NCBI GenBank assembly: GCA_025766275.1
Contig: JAFKAC010000038.1
Location: forward strand, 528,077-592,076
Origin: Lactarius indigo
Taxonomy: Eukaryota; Basidiomycota; Agaricomycetes; Russulales; Russulaceae
Length of the DNA stretch: 64,000 nucleotides
Direction of reading: 5' to 3'
Shown piece by piece: positions 1 through 11,284 of the stretch. A model generated the notes under the pieces. The model was given only the letters and a program-made list of their open reading frames with translations, made no database searches and was not told the origin of the DNA. Position numbers and translations under genes: made by a program. The first letter of the stretch is position 1; the number at the start of each line of letters is the position of its first letter.

Positions 1-1156
1 GGGCCGTCGAAGCGTCGAGACCTCGAGTAGAACTGTGATAGGAAACGATATCAAGCATGGCCGAAAACTATTGCGAGAATACTTACTTGTCCCATGCGGT
101 GATGCTGGAATGAAGGGTCAATGCCTCACTTATAGAAACACGCTTCTTCTCGCCGCCAGATACTCCACGGATAGCCGCATCACCAACAGGCGTGTTCTTT
201 ACATGGCGCAAACCGAAAACGGTTTGCGTGATGTCCATGATGTTCTTGACGTAATAGCTACGCGGGTGCTCCTCGAAGCGATTGTGAGGCGCACGCATTT
301 TGGCGGCAAAGCGGAGAGTTTCATCAACGGTGAGCGTGGGGAAATGTATATCGTCCTCAGGAGAATAGACGACATCGCCACGGTAGTGCTTAGCAATGTG
401 TTCTGGTGTGAACGAATCATAATGCACTTCGCCTTCCACAAGATGGTACTCGGCTCGCTGGTTCGTGAGCGTTTTCAGTAAGGTGCTGCATCCTGACCCT
501 GGGTTGCCTAGAACGACTGTGGTTGGTTGAGAAAATTGTGTCCGACGCGTGGCAAAAGTAAAGAATACATACGCAGCATTTCCCCTGGGCGTACAACGCC
601 TTCGAAACCACTGAGGATATCGCGTAATGGCGGATGGCGTAAGGCCTGAATCTTTTCGAGGACGACCTTAGGGTTGAAACAAGAGCCAATGGTAGCCTGG
701 TAGTTTGTGGCAGCACCCAAGCCAACGACGCGGAGGTCCTTGAACATGACGCCAAGCTCTCGCGACTGAATACCTGCACGGTCCCGTCTAAGGTCCCATT
801 AAGCGATGATATCGGCAAGCTGGGGTTTGGACGTACTTCTTCATGATAGTGCGAAGCGTTTTCCCGAAATCAAAGGGCCCGGTAGCAGTGACCGAAAGCG
901 TCTCCGATGACTCCAAGGGCACAGTTCCTGGACCGCGCGCGGACTCGGAGAGGTGGGTGAGGGTGCGTCGAAGCTGGTTCACACCCTCTTGGTCAAAGTA
1001 ACTCACTGGAACATGCGAACGTGATGAGTTTCCTTGGGGTCTTGCTGTCCGAGGAACGATTGGTGTAGAAGGGCCAATGACTTGGGCGTCCTCAGGGGCA
1101 AGTGGTAGGGAGCTGACGCTCTGGTCATGCTGCACGACTTCCTGTAAGTTGGACAT
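1..1156 (-). CDS. PDR-type ABC transporter, N-terminal part (cut by window edge)
   Basis: Full-size pleiotropic drug resistance (ABCG) transporter of the plasma membrane, a family that exports xenobiotics or lipids using ATP. Only the N-terminal cytosolic region and the first nucleotide-binding domain are present; the rest lies beyond base 1. The ATG at 1156 opens MSNLQEVVQHDQS. Exons are about 1156-837, 787-573 and 516-87, and each junction keeps the frame. Visible motifs are the pre-NBD block VMFKDLRVVGLGA, a Walker A of PDR type (GNPGSGCSTLLK, with Cys in place of the usual Lys-side residue pattern, as in the degenerate NBD1 of PDR pumps), the PDR block DDIHFPTLTVDETLRFAAK and the signature VSGGEKKRVSI. 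It is transcribed divergently from the PIF1 gene across about 770 bases. The family call is secure; the substrate is unknown. Confidence 0.93.
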
Positions 1157-1928
1157 GGGGTATTGGTTGCACAGAAAGGAGCGAGCGGGTTTCCAAGGGG
1201 AGGATGCTCATTTAATTCCGCCGGGGGGAGAGGGTGGTTTAAAAGGTATACAAAGTGAACAACAGCGCAGCGACACCTCGTTGAGTTCCGAAATTCGCCA
1301 TCGCTGTCCAAAGCATCAAATACCGTGGCTACACATTTGCGAATCTGAAAGATCGAATTTGGATCGAACGGACAAGGGCCCCTTACCGCATCTGGTAGCA
1401 AGACGACACAAGCCGGCGACGGACTACTTACGCCTCCTTGCGGCTTCCCAATGTACGGCTAACAGCGTAATGTCGATGATGTGAAGGGCACGCTTGTCGC
1501 AGCTCATTGTGCGGCTCGGTCGTAATGCCGGCTCGCCAGGTCAGTCAGGGCCTCAGTTGTCGCTTTTCGGCATCCAGTAAGTTACGCGCTGACAAAAGCA
1601 AGCGCCTAGATATCACGTAGTATTCTTGATCAGCAAAGTAATTCCGCTTTTTTCTTTTTTTTTTTTCTTTTGAAAAAGGGTTTTTCCTTGATGCGAGCGA
1701 TGGGGGCACGAATAAATATGCGCGGGACGGCGCGGACCACTCCCTTTTTCGCGCAAAGCGGTACATTACACGAATGGGGACTGAATGGGGTAGGTTGGGG
1801 AAACGGAGTCACGGTCCTGTCTCGGCTTCGCACGTGAACAGAGGACACGAAAACTGGCAGTCACATGATCCAGCGCGAGTCGCGTTGGACTGAACCCGTC
1901 CGAATCCGAGTCTTTGATCTCCCAAAAA
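1157..1928. other. Intergenic region between divergent ABC transporter and PIF1 genes
   Basis: This stretch must hold both promoters. I see a T-rich run at about 1648-1672 and no convincing open reading frame. Nothing else stands out. Confidence 0.5.
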
Positions 1929-3961
1929 ATGAACAAGTCAACAAAAAATCAGACTTCAAAGCGCAAGTCAACAGGCGCACTTGAAGACGCTCGTAGCGCA
2001 AAGCAACCCAGGCTGACAATTGGTTCTTTTTTTTCGCCCAAAGTCACAGTACAACTAGGCTCGGGACTCGACGGTGTGGCTGGGGGTGTCAAAGAGAAGG
2101 CGCTCGATGTGGTACTGAGCGACGAACAGATGAGGGTAATGAGGATGGTAGTCGAGGAAGGAAAGAACGTCTTTTTTACTGGTTCGGCAGGTACACTTGA
2201 ATGCATTTTCTCTTAACTCTGCGAGGATTGTGTTGACGGTGCCACGGTCCTTGTAGGTACTGGAAAGTCATTACTTTTGAAAGCTATTATTGCGGCGCTC
2301 AAAAAGAAGCACGCAAAGATGCCCAATGTCGTCTCGGTCACTGCTAGCACTGGTATGGCGGCTTCCAACATTGGAGGTACGTACTTCACTGAATCAAGTC
2401 ACCAGTCGCCCATTTTTGTTAAACTCTAACAGGCATGACACTACACTCGTGGGGGGCGATCGCACCCACGGTTGACAACATCGACAAGCTCATCCGCTCC
2501 ATCAGGACCGCACGTCCGGCTCTCCTTCGCTGGAAGACGACTCAAATACTCGTAATTGATGAGGGTACGTTATTCTCCGAGCGAGTGAAGGAGTTGCCAC
2601 TGAATTGGAGACAGTGTCAATGGTGGATGGTCACTTGTTCGAGAAAATAGCCGCCATTGCCACTCAACTCAGGAAGAAGACAGACAGGCCATTTGGAGGC
2701 ATCCAGGTAGGCCCACTTTCATCCGGAACGTCTAACTATCATAGTGACAGTTATGCAGCTTGTTGTCACTGGCGACTTCTTCCAGCTGCCCCCCGTGACC
2801 GAAGGTAGCAAACAGCCTTTCTTCGCATTTGAGTGCGAAGCATGGAAGGCCTGCATTGAACACACTATCTCACTAACGCGAGTCTTCAGGCAGAAGGACA
2901 ACAGTTCGTGTTTCCGTACTATTGGCTGGTGTTATAACTCAACTTTTCATAGAGTTCGTTCAACTCTTGAACGAGCTGCGTCAGGGCTCTATCACTCCGC
3001 TCGCGATCGAGTCCTTCCGCGCACTTTCCCGCCCTATCGTGTCCAACGACACCATTCTTCCGCCGACAGAGCTCTTCTCCACACGCCATGAAGTTGAGCG
3101 CGCCAACTCTACTCGCCTTGCCGCGCTGCAATCACCACCTGTCGCCTTCGATGCGCGTGACTCGGGTTCCGCGGCACCAGAGAAGCGCAAGGCAGTGTTG
3201 GCAAACATGAGGGTGCCTGAGCGTCTCATCCTCAAGCAAGGTGCACAAGTCATGCTTGTCAAGAACATCGACGACCGACGAGGGCTGGTGAACGGTGCAG
3301 TCGGACGTGTGCTTGGTTTCTTTGCAGCTCCACGTGGCAAGTCAGAAGGCGTAATAACCAACGTAGAAATTTCGGAAGACGGTAAGAGCGTTGTGTTCGC
3401 GGGGGCGGGGAAAGAAAACGTGAAGCCTGGATCCACTGCTCCTGCGAGAGAGCCCCAAAAGGAGGGCAAGAAGCCAGCTGCGGATGCAGAGCTGTTCCCC
3501 CTTGTAGAGTTCCCGACGCCGACGGGCAGGGAAACGGCACTCGTAACTCGAGACGAATTTCGCATCGAAGACAATGAGGGTGTTGTTTTAGCCCGGAGAG
3601 TCCAGGCAGGCATTCTTTTCATCCAATAGTGATGCTCAATGACGCATATACGTTATCAGGTTCCCCTCATTCTCGCGTGGGCCATCTCCATCCATAAGAG
3701 CCAAGGTCAGACGATACAGCGCGTCAAGGTCGATCTCGGTCGTGTATTTGAGAAAGGACAAAGCTATGTTGCGCTTTCTCGCGCTGCGACGATGGAAGGC
3801 TTGCAAGTCCTCCGCTTTGATCCTAAGAAGGTGTCCTTTCCCCTTTGCCTTCGTTGAGGTGTATCATGGCTGACGTTGGTCGGTCGCACCGGCCCCAGGT
3901 TTCTGCGCATCCTAGAGTCATCGAATGGAACAAGACGGTAGAGAATCTCGCGTGTGATTGA
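1929..3961 (+). CDS. PIF1: PIF1-family 5'-3' DNA helicase
   Basis: ATP-dependent superfamily 1B helicase that acts in mitochondrial DNA maintenance, telomere control and G-quadruplex unwinding in fungi. The first ATG is 1929 ([13 protein letters not shown]), and the N-terminus contains [10 protein letters not shown], which resembles a PCNA-interacting peptide. Introns are about 2191-2256, 2377-2432, 2565-2614, 2707-2758, 2904-2952, 3606-3659 and one just after the codons for DPKK near 3830. Splicing joins Walker A ([15 protein letters not shown]), motif Ia ([13 protein letters not shown] then TLHSW), the Walker B box (ILVIDEVSMVDG), [23 protein letters not shown], the C-terminal [12 protein letters not shown] and YVALSRAA. 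The last exon reads [13 protein letters not shown] and stops at 3961, matching the family's C-terminus. All catalytic motifs are intact. The intron ending at 3659 may use a GC donor. Confidence 0.94.
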
Positions 3962-5129
3962 TGTCATAATGTTTGTTGCAGCACGCATGGACGATACCCG
4001 TAGGTGTTCAATACTTACACCCAAAACCGAAAGCTCAGCGGTGTTGATGAATAGGGACAATAGGCCTGGTCGCATTATTTTTATGTTCAGAAGACTTGAA
4101 GACAATAACCCTCGACTTCAATCAGTGGATCCTTGTGTGTAATTATCGTGCTTTGTATTCGCTGGCTCTTCGAGGAAGAGATTTGTACAATTTCTTGGTC
4201 TTGGCAGCTCGCGCACAAGACATTGTATCTGCGTATAAACCTTGTATCAAGCGTCTAATTACAGTACACTCGAGAGTTCCATCTCAGGTTCTCTGTGCCG
4301 GGGCTGGCCATTCAGTCGTATCTGTTTTTCCCGAAGTGGGGTCTGGAACGACAATAGGATATGTGAGAACCTGTAACGAGCTCGGTTGGTAGCCCAAGCG
4401 GCGCGCATGACTCGGATATTATAGGTGAGGACAGCGCATTGATGAAAGCTCGCTAGCGATACAGACCCGGGGCGCCTCCTTCTGAGCCTGTTCCGCTCTT
4501 TGGGTTCGTTGGTTCGTACCCAGTCAGGTTTCACTCAACAATCGTGGAGCTCACTCGCGCCACGAAGAACACAGGTACGTCACGGTCGCCCCTTCGATTA
4601 TTGCCGGGGACGAATCACCGTTTTTCACGCCGTTTTCATCACCATCACCTGGTGTTCTTATTTATCTCGGACGCAACATTAGGATCAGGCATGGAGTGAC
4701 GCGGAAAATCAAGTTCTTGGGGTGACGGATATTAATCAAACGGTGGATAGAACCACGTTGACTCAGTGTTGGAGCTACAGTAACGACGACACAGATATTG
4801 AATAACATTCTCGAGACCGACAGGAGTATGGAACGAGTCACAAAATCTTCTTTCGTTTTCCGTGTTTCTTCTGTAACCGCATACCCGGTCAACCCGTCGT
4901 TTTCCCTTTATCCTTTCTGCTCGCTCTCCGGCGTCTCCGCCTACCCCTTTCTGTCTCCGGCAATTCTCTCTCGACGGTTGGCTCAGCAACCGAGAGCGCT
5001 TCTGTATCGTCCGCCATGGCACGTCCACTGGCACTGCCCACCGGAGTTTCTAGCAGGCGCTCTTCGTCCTTGTCTGCAGATCCTAGGTTCGGATTAGTTT
5101 TTGCGAAGACGCGATGCTAATGCAGGTCA
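3962..5129. other. Intergenic region between converging PIF1 and UVE1
   Basis: This 1.17-kb stretch lies between the 3' ends of two converging genes. Open frames here are short and unrecognised. One small plus frame at about 5016 has coding-like composition but runs straight into the antisense of UVE1, so I do not call it. Confidence 0.5.
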
Positions 5130-7072
5130 CTAACTCCTGGCCCTCTTACGTGTCCTCACTGCGCTTCTGTCCTTACTGCTCGCCGGGTCTGCATGCTCCG
5201 GGCGCAGATTCTCCCAGATAACTGGCGCGAGGTCATATATGCGATACAGCTGGAAGACTGCTTGCTCCTTGTCCTTGGCCTCGATCATCAGATCGACCCA
5301 CTCTCTTTCTCCAGGCGCACGCCACCACCAGCCAACGCCTTCTGCCTCTAACTCTGTCGGGAGCGCATCACAGCGCCGCGCGTGCGCGCGTTTTTCCATT
5401 ACTGTAGATGCGCCTGGTCGTGGGGACGACAGATGTTGCTTCGGCTTGATTCCCTTCCTGTGCCAAATATTATTGATGCGTGGTACGAGAGCTGTCAAGG
5501 GTTCAGACGACGGCTGGTACAAGGAAATCAGCTTTATTGATCAAAAGGTGTACCGAGGTAAAACTTGCGTAAATCCAATCGTGATGATAGTCGAGCTGGT
5601 GAAGCATATAGCTATAGTTCTCGTCGAGTGCAAGAGGACTCACAACGATAGGCAGGTCTAGCTCGTCGCTTATAGGGAGAAGATCGTCGACATTGTAACA
5701 CATCTTAACAGACTAGAATAAACATGAGTTTCGCTTTCGTAAAATCATGAGGCTGACTTCGTCGTTCTCGATGACTAGGCGTGCCTTGATGTCATCAGAG
5801 AGCAAGGTCCTATAGTTCTCCTTGAAGCGAGCCAAGGTCACTTCTTTGTTACCGTATACACCCTGTCGCTCGAGATCAGTCTTCTGCGCTCCAGGGGTGA
5901 CCCAATACGAACACCAATGTGAATTATGATGACACCGTCCCTCCCGATGCCCATATAATTCAAGAGAGAACAATGGTCTGAAAATAGTGTGTGGGCCGTG
6001 ATGAAGATCAGAGACCTTCCAGGCACACCTACAGTGCAATTCTCGAACCGATGCGTCCACGACGTTCTGTTTGGGAGAGCCGATCTGAGTAAACTACAAG
6101 GGGACAACGGTGAGGGGATAATCAGACCAAAGCTGTTCAGCAATTAGCCCACCTGACCGGGGTGTAAAGTCATTCGGTGGCCATATAGGTTCGCAAGATT
6201 GCCAGCGGTCTAAGCAATTCAACATTCTAGCTCTCAGAACAGGCGAAAACACGCTCACTTCTAGCTCGGCGGCGGCGTAGTCCAGATTATATCCATATTT
6301 ATCGTGAGACGCAAAGGGAAAGAGCTCCGAGGAAATGCGCATGAAGCGAATCCTTAACGAAGCCATCAGCATTTATTGTTTGTTTGTTTTTTACTAGCGG
6401 GAGGCAGATGTGATGACTGACCCATTTTCTTCGTTCCACTGAGTGGGGAAGTCGTAGTGACATCAAGCAGTAGCTGGCAGAACTTACCTGAATAAGCTTT
6501 GCGAGGTCTTTGACATTTCGAATGCCAAGATCTTTGGCGAAGTCGAGTCCACGTTTGTGAATCGTGTCTATTCGGCAAGTTCTGGTGGACTTAGTAAGCA
6601 TCATGCGAGGGGCAGCCTGAGTACGAGGTATAACAGTGACCCACCGGCTACAGAAAATCGGATCGGGTTTCGAGATTCGGAGTATCGTGTTGAGGCAGGC
6701 CTTTTACATCACATTCAATTAAAAACCAGAGGGTGGTCGGGCAGTGACACTGGCAGAGGGTACTACGCACATAGCCAAGTCGCCCTGAGAAAGAGGACCC
6801 GGGCTTTCAGCAGCTAATATGAAAGGTAGGCACCGTGAAACAAGACCTCGGTATGTAGTCGTCCTCGACTCAACAGGAGGGATGTCATAAACGACTGTCA
6901 GTGGCTCGACAACCTTGATCTTGCGACGGCGCTTTCTCGGGGGCGATCGAGGTTGTTGTTGGTCTTCGGATTCGAGCTCTGTCAATGGGCTTTCTGATCG
7001 TTCGCTTCTTTGCGAAAATCCTTTAGTCTGCATGGTGGCTAATGATGACGGTCTCCTTGCTCGAGTCGCCAT
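5130..7072 (-). CDS. UVE1: UV-damage endonuclease UvdE/UVE1
   Basis: Metal-dependent endonuclease with a TIM-barrel fold that nicks DNA 5' to cyclobutane dimers, 6-4 photoproducts and other distortions, starting alternative excision repair in nucleus and mitochondria. From the ATG at 7072 (MATRARRPSS) the protein has a basic disordered N-terminus with PPRKRRRKIK, a probable nuclear signal. Spliced family blocks follow in order: RGRLGYVACLNTILR, FCSRTCRIDTIHKRGLDF, LIQWNEENG, IRFMRISSELFPFASH, MTLHPGQFTQIGSPKQ, MGIGRDGVIIIHIG, VYGNKEVTLARFKENYRTLL, RLVIENDE, YNVDDLLPISDELDLPIV, HHDWI, then the C-terminal KGIKPKQHLSSPRPGA and DLMIEAKDKEQAVF. Metal-ligand His and Glu residues of the barrel are present. 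An upstream in-frame ATG at 7258 would add 62 residues with a hydrophobic start. The gene follows SPT5 on the same strand and looks intact. Confidence 0.95.
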
Positions 7073-7259
7073 TTGGTTCAGTTGACAGTTGGAATGGATT
7101 TGTGGTTCACATTTCGATCTTAGCCTCAGATCGGAGCCCCTGACGCTGCCGTGACTTGACCCTGCGCGCTGAGAGATACAATGGAAGAGACCGGACGAGA
7201 TTAATATTAATATGCGATGATACAAAAAAGCGAGCGAGTACACAAGCAGCTGAGCCATG

Positions 7260-10200
7260 TCACTGATCAGAAAGGTACAGACACATCCGGTCGTGTGTCA
7301 GGTCGTCGTACATAGAATCGTCGTCTGTGACAAGACAAGAGTCGAGCATCATGTCCCTCACAGTCACGACATTCCCTTTGTACCGCCCGTCGAGTGCCAC
7401 CACCCTGTTGCGGACCTGAGTTGGTGGAGCCGGGACAAGGTATTCAATTGGCACGGTGAGCGACTCTCCTCCGTCCATCTGCAGTGTCGCCGTTCGACGA
7501 ATGTACTCCGACTTTGAGTCGAGTACGCCAAGTACTTTGCCTTCTTTGTCCTCTTGCTCGCCATGGTCCCATAGGTCTAGGTCTGCGCTGTCTCCCCGTG
7601 TGCCACGAATCTTCACCACCATTCCAATCTTGTGAGATGCATACGCCGGGTCGACTAGCCAGTGTTTATCCAGTTCTGAAACGTGGCGCGTAAACCGGGA
7701 GTATGACGAAACACGTATCTCAAAGCTTACTGAAAGCTGTCTTCCCTGTCCGTTCGTGCGGCGGGTATGCAGCTGGGGTTTCCGCAGGCATATCAGCACG
7801 ATTAATGAACATTCCAACTGGTGTCTGTGCGTTGTAAACTGTTGATCCGTAGCCTGGTCCCCCAGGCGTAGGCGCAGACGCTGGCGTCGGGGCCCCAAAA
7901 GCGGGTGTCGGTGCGCTCTGTTGGGGATAAGCTATGAACGCTCGAGACATCCGGAAGACTTACCCAGCTCGATTCGCCACCCCACCCTCCCGAACTTGTT
8001 GGTCCCGGGCTAGCCCAGCCATTATTATTACTCGTGGGGGCCGGACTGGAACTCTCATTCCAAGAGGACGAAGACGGTTTGGGTGTGGCACCTCCCCAAC
8101 CAGGCGTAGCACCGCCCCATCCTGGCCCTGTGCTTGTGCTTGCAGCTGCCTTGCTTGGAGCGGTGTATGGGTTCGGTGTCCGAGCAGACGGGCCCCAACC
8201 TGGCGTTCTCCCGCCGTCCTGCGCATAGGGATTGGGAGTTTGAGAACTCGTATGGAATGGTGTTCTGCCCCCCTCTGGGTTGGGAGTCTTTGAGGAACTC
8301 CATGCCGGGGTCTTCCCGCCACCAACGGTGTACGGGTTGGGAGTGCGTCCACCACCCCAGCCGGAGCTACCGGATGTCGCGTAAGGATTCGGCGTCCGGC
8401 CACCGCTGCTACCGAACCCGCCACTGAACCCTCCATCACCAAAGCCTCCACGGGGAGGGCCCATGTCGCGGCCGCCCTCAAGTGGTTCTAACTTCCCGTC
8501 CTTGCTGGATGACAATGAGTACGCAAGACTTCAGGGAGAAACAGATTTGACTCACTTTCTACGATAGAGCCTCTCTTTTTCGATCGTAATGACTTTGTTG
8601 TTGGTATTAAGCTCCACGCGAGCAATTGGGCCATTCGTGTCCTTGATGATGCCAATATAACCCTTTTGAGGACCTTTGACCACAGTGACGAGGACACCGA
8701 TCAGCCGATCTCGCGGACCGCGGCCCATGCCTGACCCAACCATCCCACCCGTCACACCACCACTCAGGGCAGGATTCATTTTAGAAAGGTCGGTGCCAGG
8801 TCGGATAATGTTGCCTTTTGGAGCAAGGGAGACAAGGGACCTTGCTCGTGTCACAAAGACACCTCCGTTTTCTATGATTTCACGATTGTGCAAGAACGCG
8901 AAGAAAGACTGGTGAACGTGAAGAACGCGACCTTTTCGACCCTACCAATGCATATATAAGATGCAGACAAAATGATTGGGGGAGAAGGGACACCTCTCAC
9001 CTCGCCGTCGTTTTCCTTCATATTGTCACCGACTCGTAATTCGTATCCCTCCGCATCTGTTGCTATAGCGCGGTTGGAGTCGCGACGCATAGATATCTGG
9101 TGTGGTTGCACCAAACGCACTTCCCCATTCTGATCCAACACACGGAAAGAGTCTCGTTCTGTCTTAAAGATGACACCGACGGTCTGGTTGCTGAGTTCGG
9201 AGTGAGATCCTCGCAACACAGCGTATAAAAAGGGATACCTACTCCAACTGGACCAAGTCATGGAGTTCGTAGTTGCCCACGATATTCGTACCTGTACCAA
9301 CTTCGGCGGCCTCACGAAGATCTTTGGAGAATACCGAAACCTGCCAAATGTTTAAAATGGTGTAACGTGCAGAAGTTGAACAGAACTAACCTCCTGCATA
9401 GACATGTCAGACAAGAAGGTGACAATATTGCCCGCGACGGACACGACGAGGCCTGACTCGTCGGCATTTTTCCCAGACATCACTTTAACATGGTCACCAG
9501 GTTTGAAGCGTTTCCTGACGCTTCGCGCTGGCACCTGCACCTTCTGTCCTTCAAGATCGACTGAGCCGACTGGATTGACTGTGACAATGTCCAAATTGAT
9601 GGATTCGACAACACCATGAACGCCAGCTTGTTCGCCCTCGAACACTTCAACGTGATCACCAGGCTGCAACACTGCAATTGCCGCCTTGCGCGAGGCCTCG
9701 GCGATAAGAGAAAGGTCAACGCTGTTCTCTATACCCTCGCCCTCTTGGTTGCCCCGCGCGAATCGCGTGATCTCGTCCAGTGTAGGGTTGACATTTTCCG
9801 TCACTATTGCACTGAGTTTGAAGTCTTTCTCGATAAAACCATCTTTGTACGTGTCGTTTTGGAAGATGTACGCTTGGCTTCGTTTCGACACCATCTTGCG
9901 CCCATAGACTTTGACGACCTCTTCGTAGTTGAAAAAACGCTGTGGCGGGCGGACACCGGTAGAGACAGCGAGACCAGTTTTTTTGCGCTTTTTGCCATCG
10001 ACCGCAACTTCATCCTTCGGGTTGAGATCGATGCGGGGGATGAACTTAAGTCCAACCTCCTCCCCGTTTTCGGTGATATCTACCACTTGGGCAAGGTCCC
10101 CTTGGTACTTGCCCCGCCTGATGCGGACCCAGTTACCCGGATTAACGGTTGTTTCTTGCTTCTTGATTAAGAGTAGACTGGCCATTTCATCAATGGGTAC

Positions 10201-11144
10201 CAGGGTGACACCGCGACTGGGATAGATTCCGACGAGCCCATTGCAAGCCTCGCTGACTTGCTTCTGACTTCGAGCCTCAACGTAGATCATGCCAGGGAGG
10301 GAGTCGCGCTCAAATGCGGAAAGAATCTGCAAGGGGCGGTTGGAAAACTCGAGGTCAAGCGACTTGCGCATGAGGCTGAAGACAAGGTCCCGCTCACGAC
10401 CAGGCTGAATGCGATTCTGTCAATGATTCGGTCCTAGATAGTTAGGTAAAACGAGCACTTGCCTTGCACCGCACTTGCCAGAGGTTAGCATCTTGGACGG
10501 AGGGCATTAGAAGGCGCTGAGGCACTTCATTCATGTCCCCAGTGTAACGAACGGCTGAACGCTTATAGCGCTGACTGACATCCTCCGCTATCCGTGCCAG
10601 GTCTTGGTCATTGAGTTCCCTTTCGCGTCTGTCTAGCCGTACGTGGTGTGCTGGTCTCCTGACGCCGTCTTCGTCGTCACCCTCCCCTTCAGGCTCGGCG
10701 ATGAATTCATCTGAAATGGGATTCGGGTCGTAGGTTGCATGTCACAGTAGAAGGACGGCCGCACCTCTGCCGTACTCCTCGTCCTCTTCTTCCTCGTCTT
10801 CGTCCTCATTGACCTCGGCTTCTACGTCAAGGAAACGGTTGACCGCCGCGCGTTTGTGACGTCGCTGGCTACAGTCTCAGTATCGAAGACGAACAGGAGG
10901 GTGGATGGTGGCTGACCTTTTGCCTCTTGCTACCACGGGCTACGCCTTCGTCCTCGTCCTCTTCGTCGTCATCGTCATCCTCCTCCTCGTCTTCGTCTTC
11001 GTCGTCTTCGTCGTCTTCCTCCCTTCTACGCCGTTGTTTGCGATTAGCATCACGGTGGGGCTCTCCTTGCGCTTCTTGTTCTTCTTCCTCTTGTTCTTCG
11101 GCTGCACCTAATCTTTCGTAACGCTCTTCCTCTGCGTCGGACAT
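7260..11144 (-). CDS. SPT5: Transcription elongation factor SPT5
   Basis: Large subunit of the Spt4-Spt5 (DSIF) complex, which binds the RNA polymerase II clamp and supports elongation, capping and termination. The ATG at 11144 opens MSDAEEERYERL and a long Asp/Glu tract (about 11100-10780). The NGN domain is near 10400-10180 (FSNRPLQILSAFERDSLPGM, GIYPSRGVTLVP), followed by a series of KOW domains (WVRIRRGKYQGDLAQVV, PGDHVEVFEGEQAGVHGVVE, PGDHVKVMSGKNADESGLVV, GVLVTVVKGPQKGYIGIIKD). Between about 8480 and 8060 is a C-terminal repeat region rich in GGRTPNPY and TPGWG units, the CDK9/Bur1 target in other species. The last KOW-like part ends at the TGA at 7260-7262. Several short introns break the gene. 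The product is intact and essential in all fungi studied. Confidence 0.96.
8060..8480 (-). repeat. SPT5 C-terminal repeat region
   Basis: Degenerate coding repeats of the type (G)GGRTPNPY(A/T) and (R/K)TP-x-W, with about ten threonine-proline pairs, plus tandem GWGGATPGWGGATP. In other eukaryotes these Thr residues are phosphorylated by Bur1/CDK9. Confidence 0.85.
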
Positions 11145-11284
11145 GGTAGTGGTGGTTTGGGGAGAGGGCAGAACGATGTTGTAGAATGTTCAGGTCTGAC
11201 TCGGATTCACCGGGCCGGGTATACTTTATTCGGATGTCTTTAATTATTTTCTTATTATTTTTCCTAATTTGCGACACCCATCCC
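11145..11284. promoter_or_regulatory. Short divergent promoter region, SPT5 / F-box gene
   Basis: Only 140 bases separate the ATG of SPT5 (minus, 11144) from the ATG of the F-box gene (plus, 11285), so both transcription starts must lie here or overlap the neighbouring genes. An AT-rich stretch (ggtatactttattcgg and following, about 11218-11265) is the only candidate core element. Inferred from position only. Confidence 0.4.

Noticed and set aside
5016..5117. Small plus-strand frame starting MARPLALPTGVSSRRSS with coding-like composition
   Set aside because: Only about 33 codons, no partner exon, and it runs into the antisense of the intact UVE1 gene.
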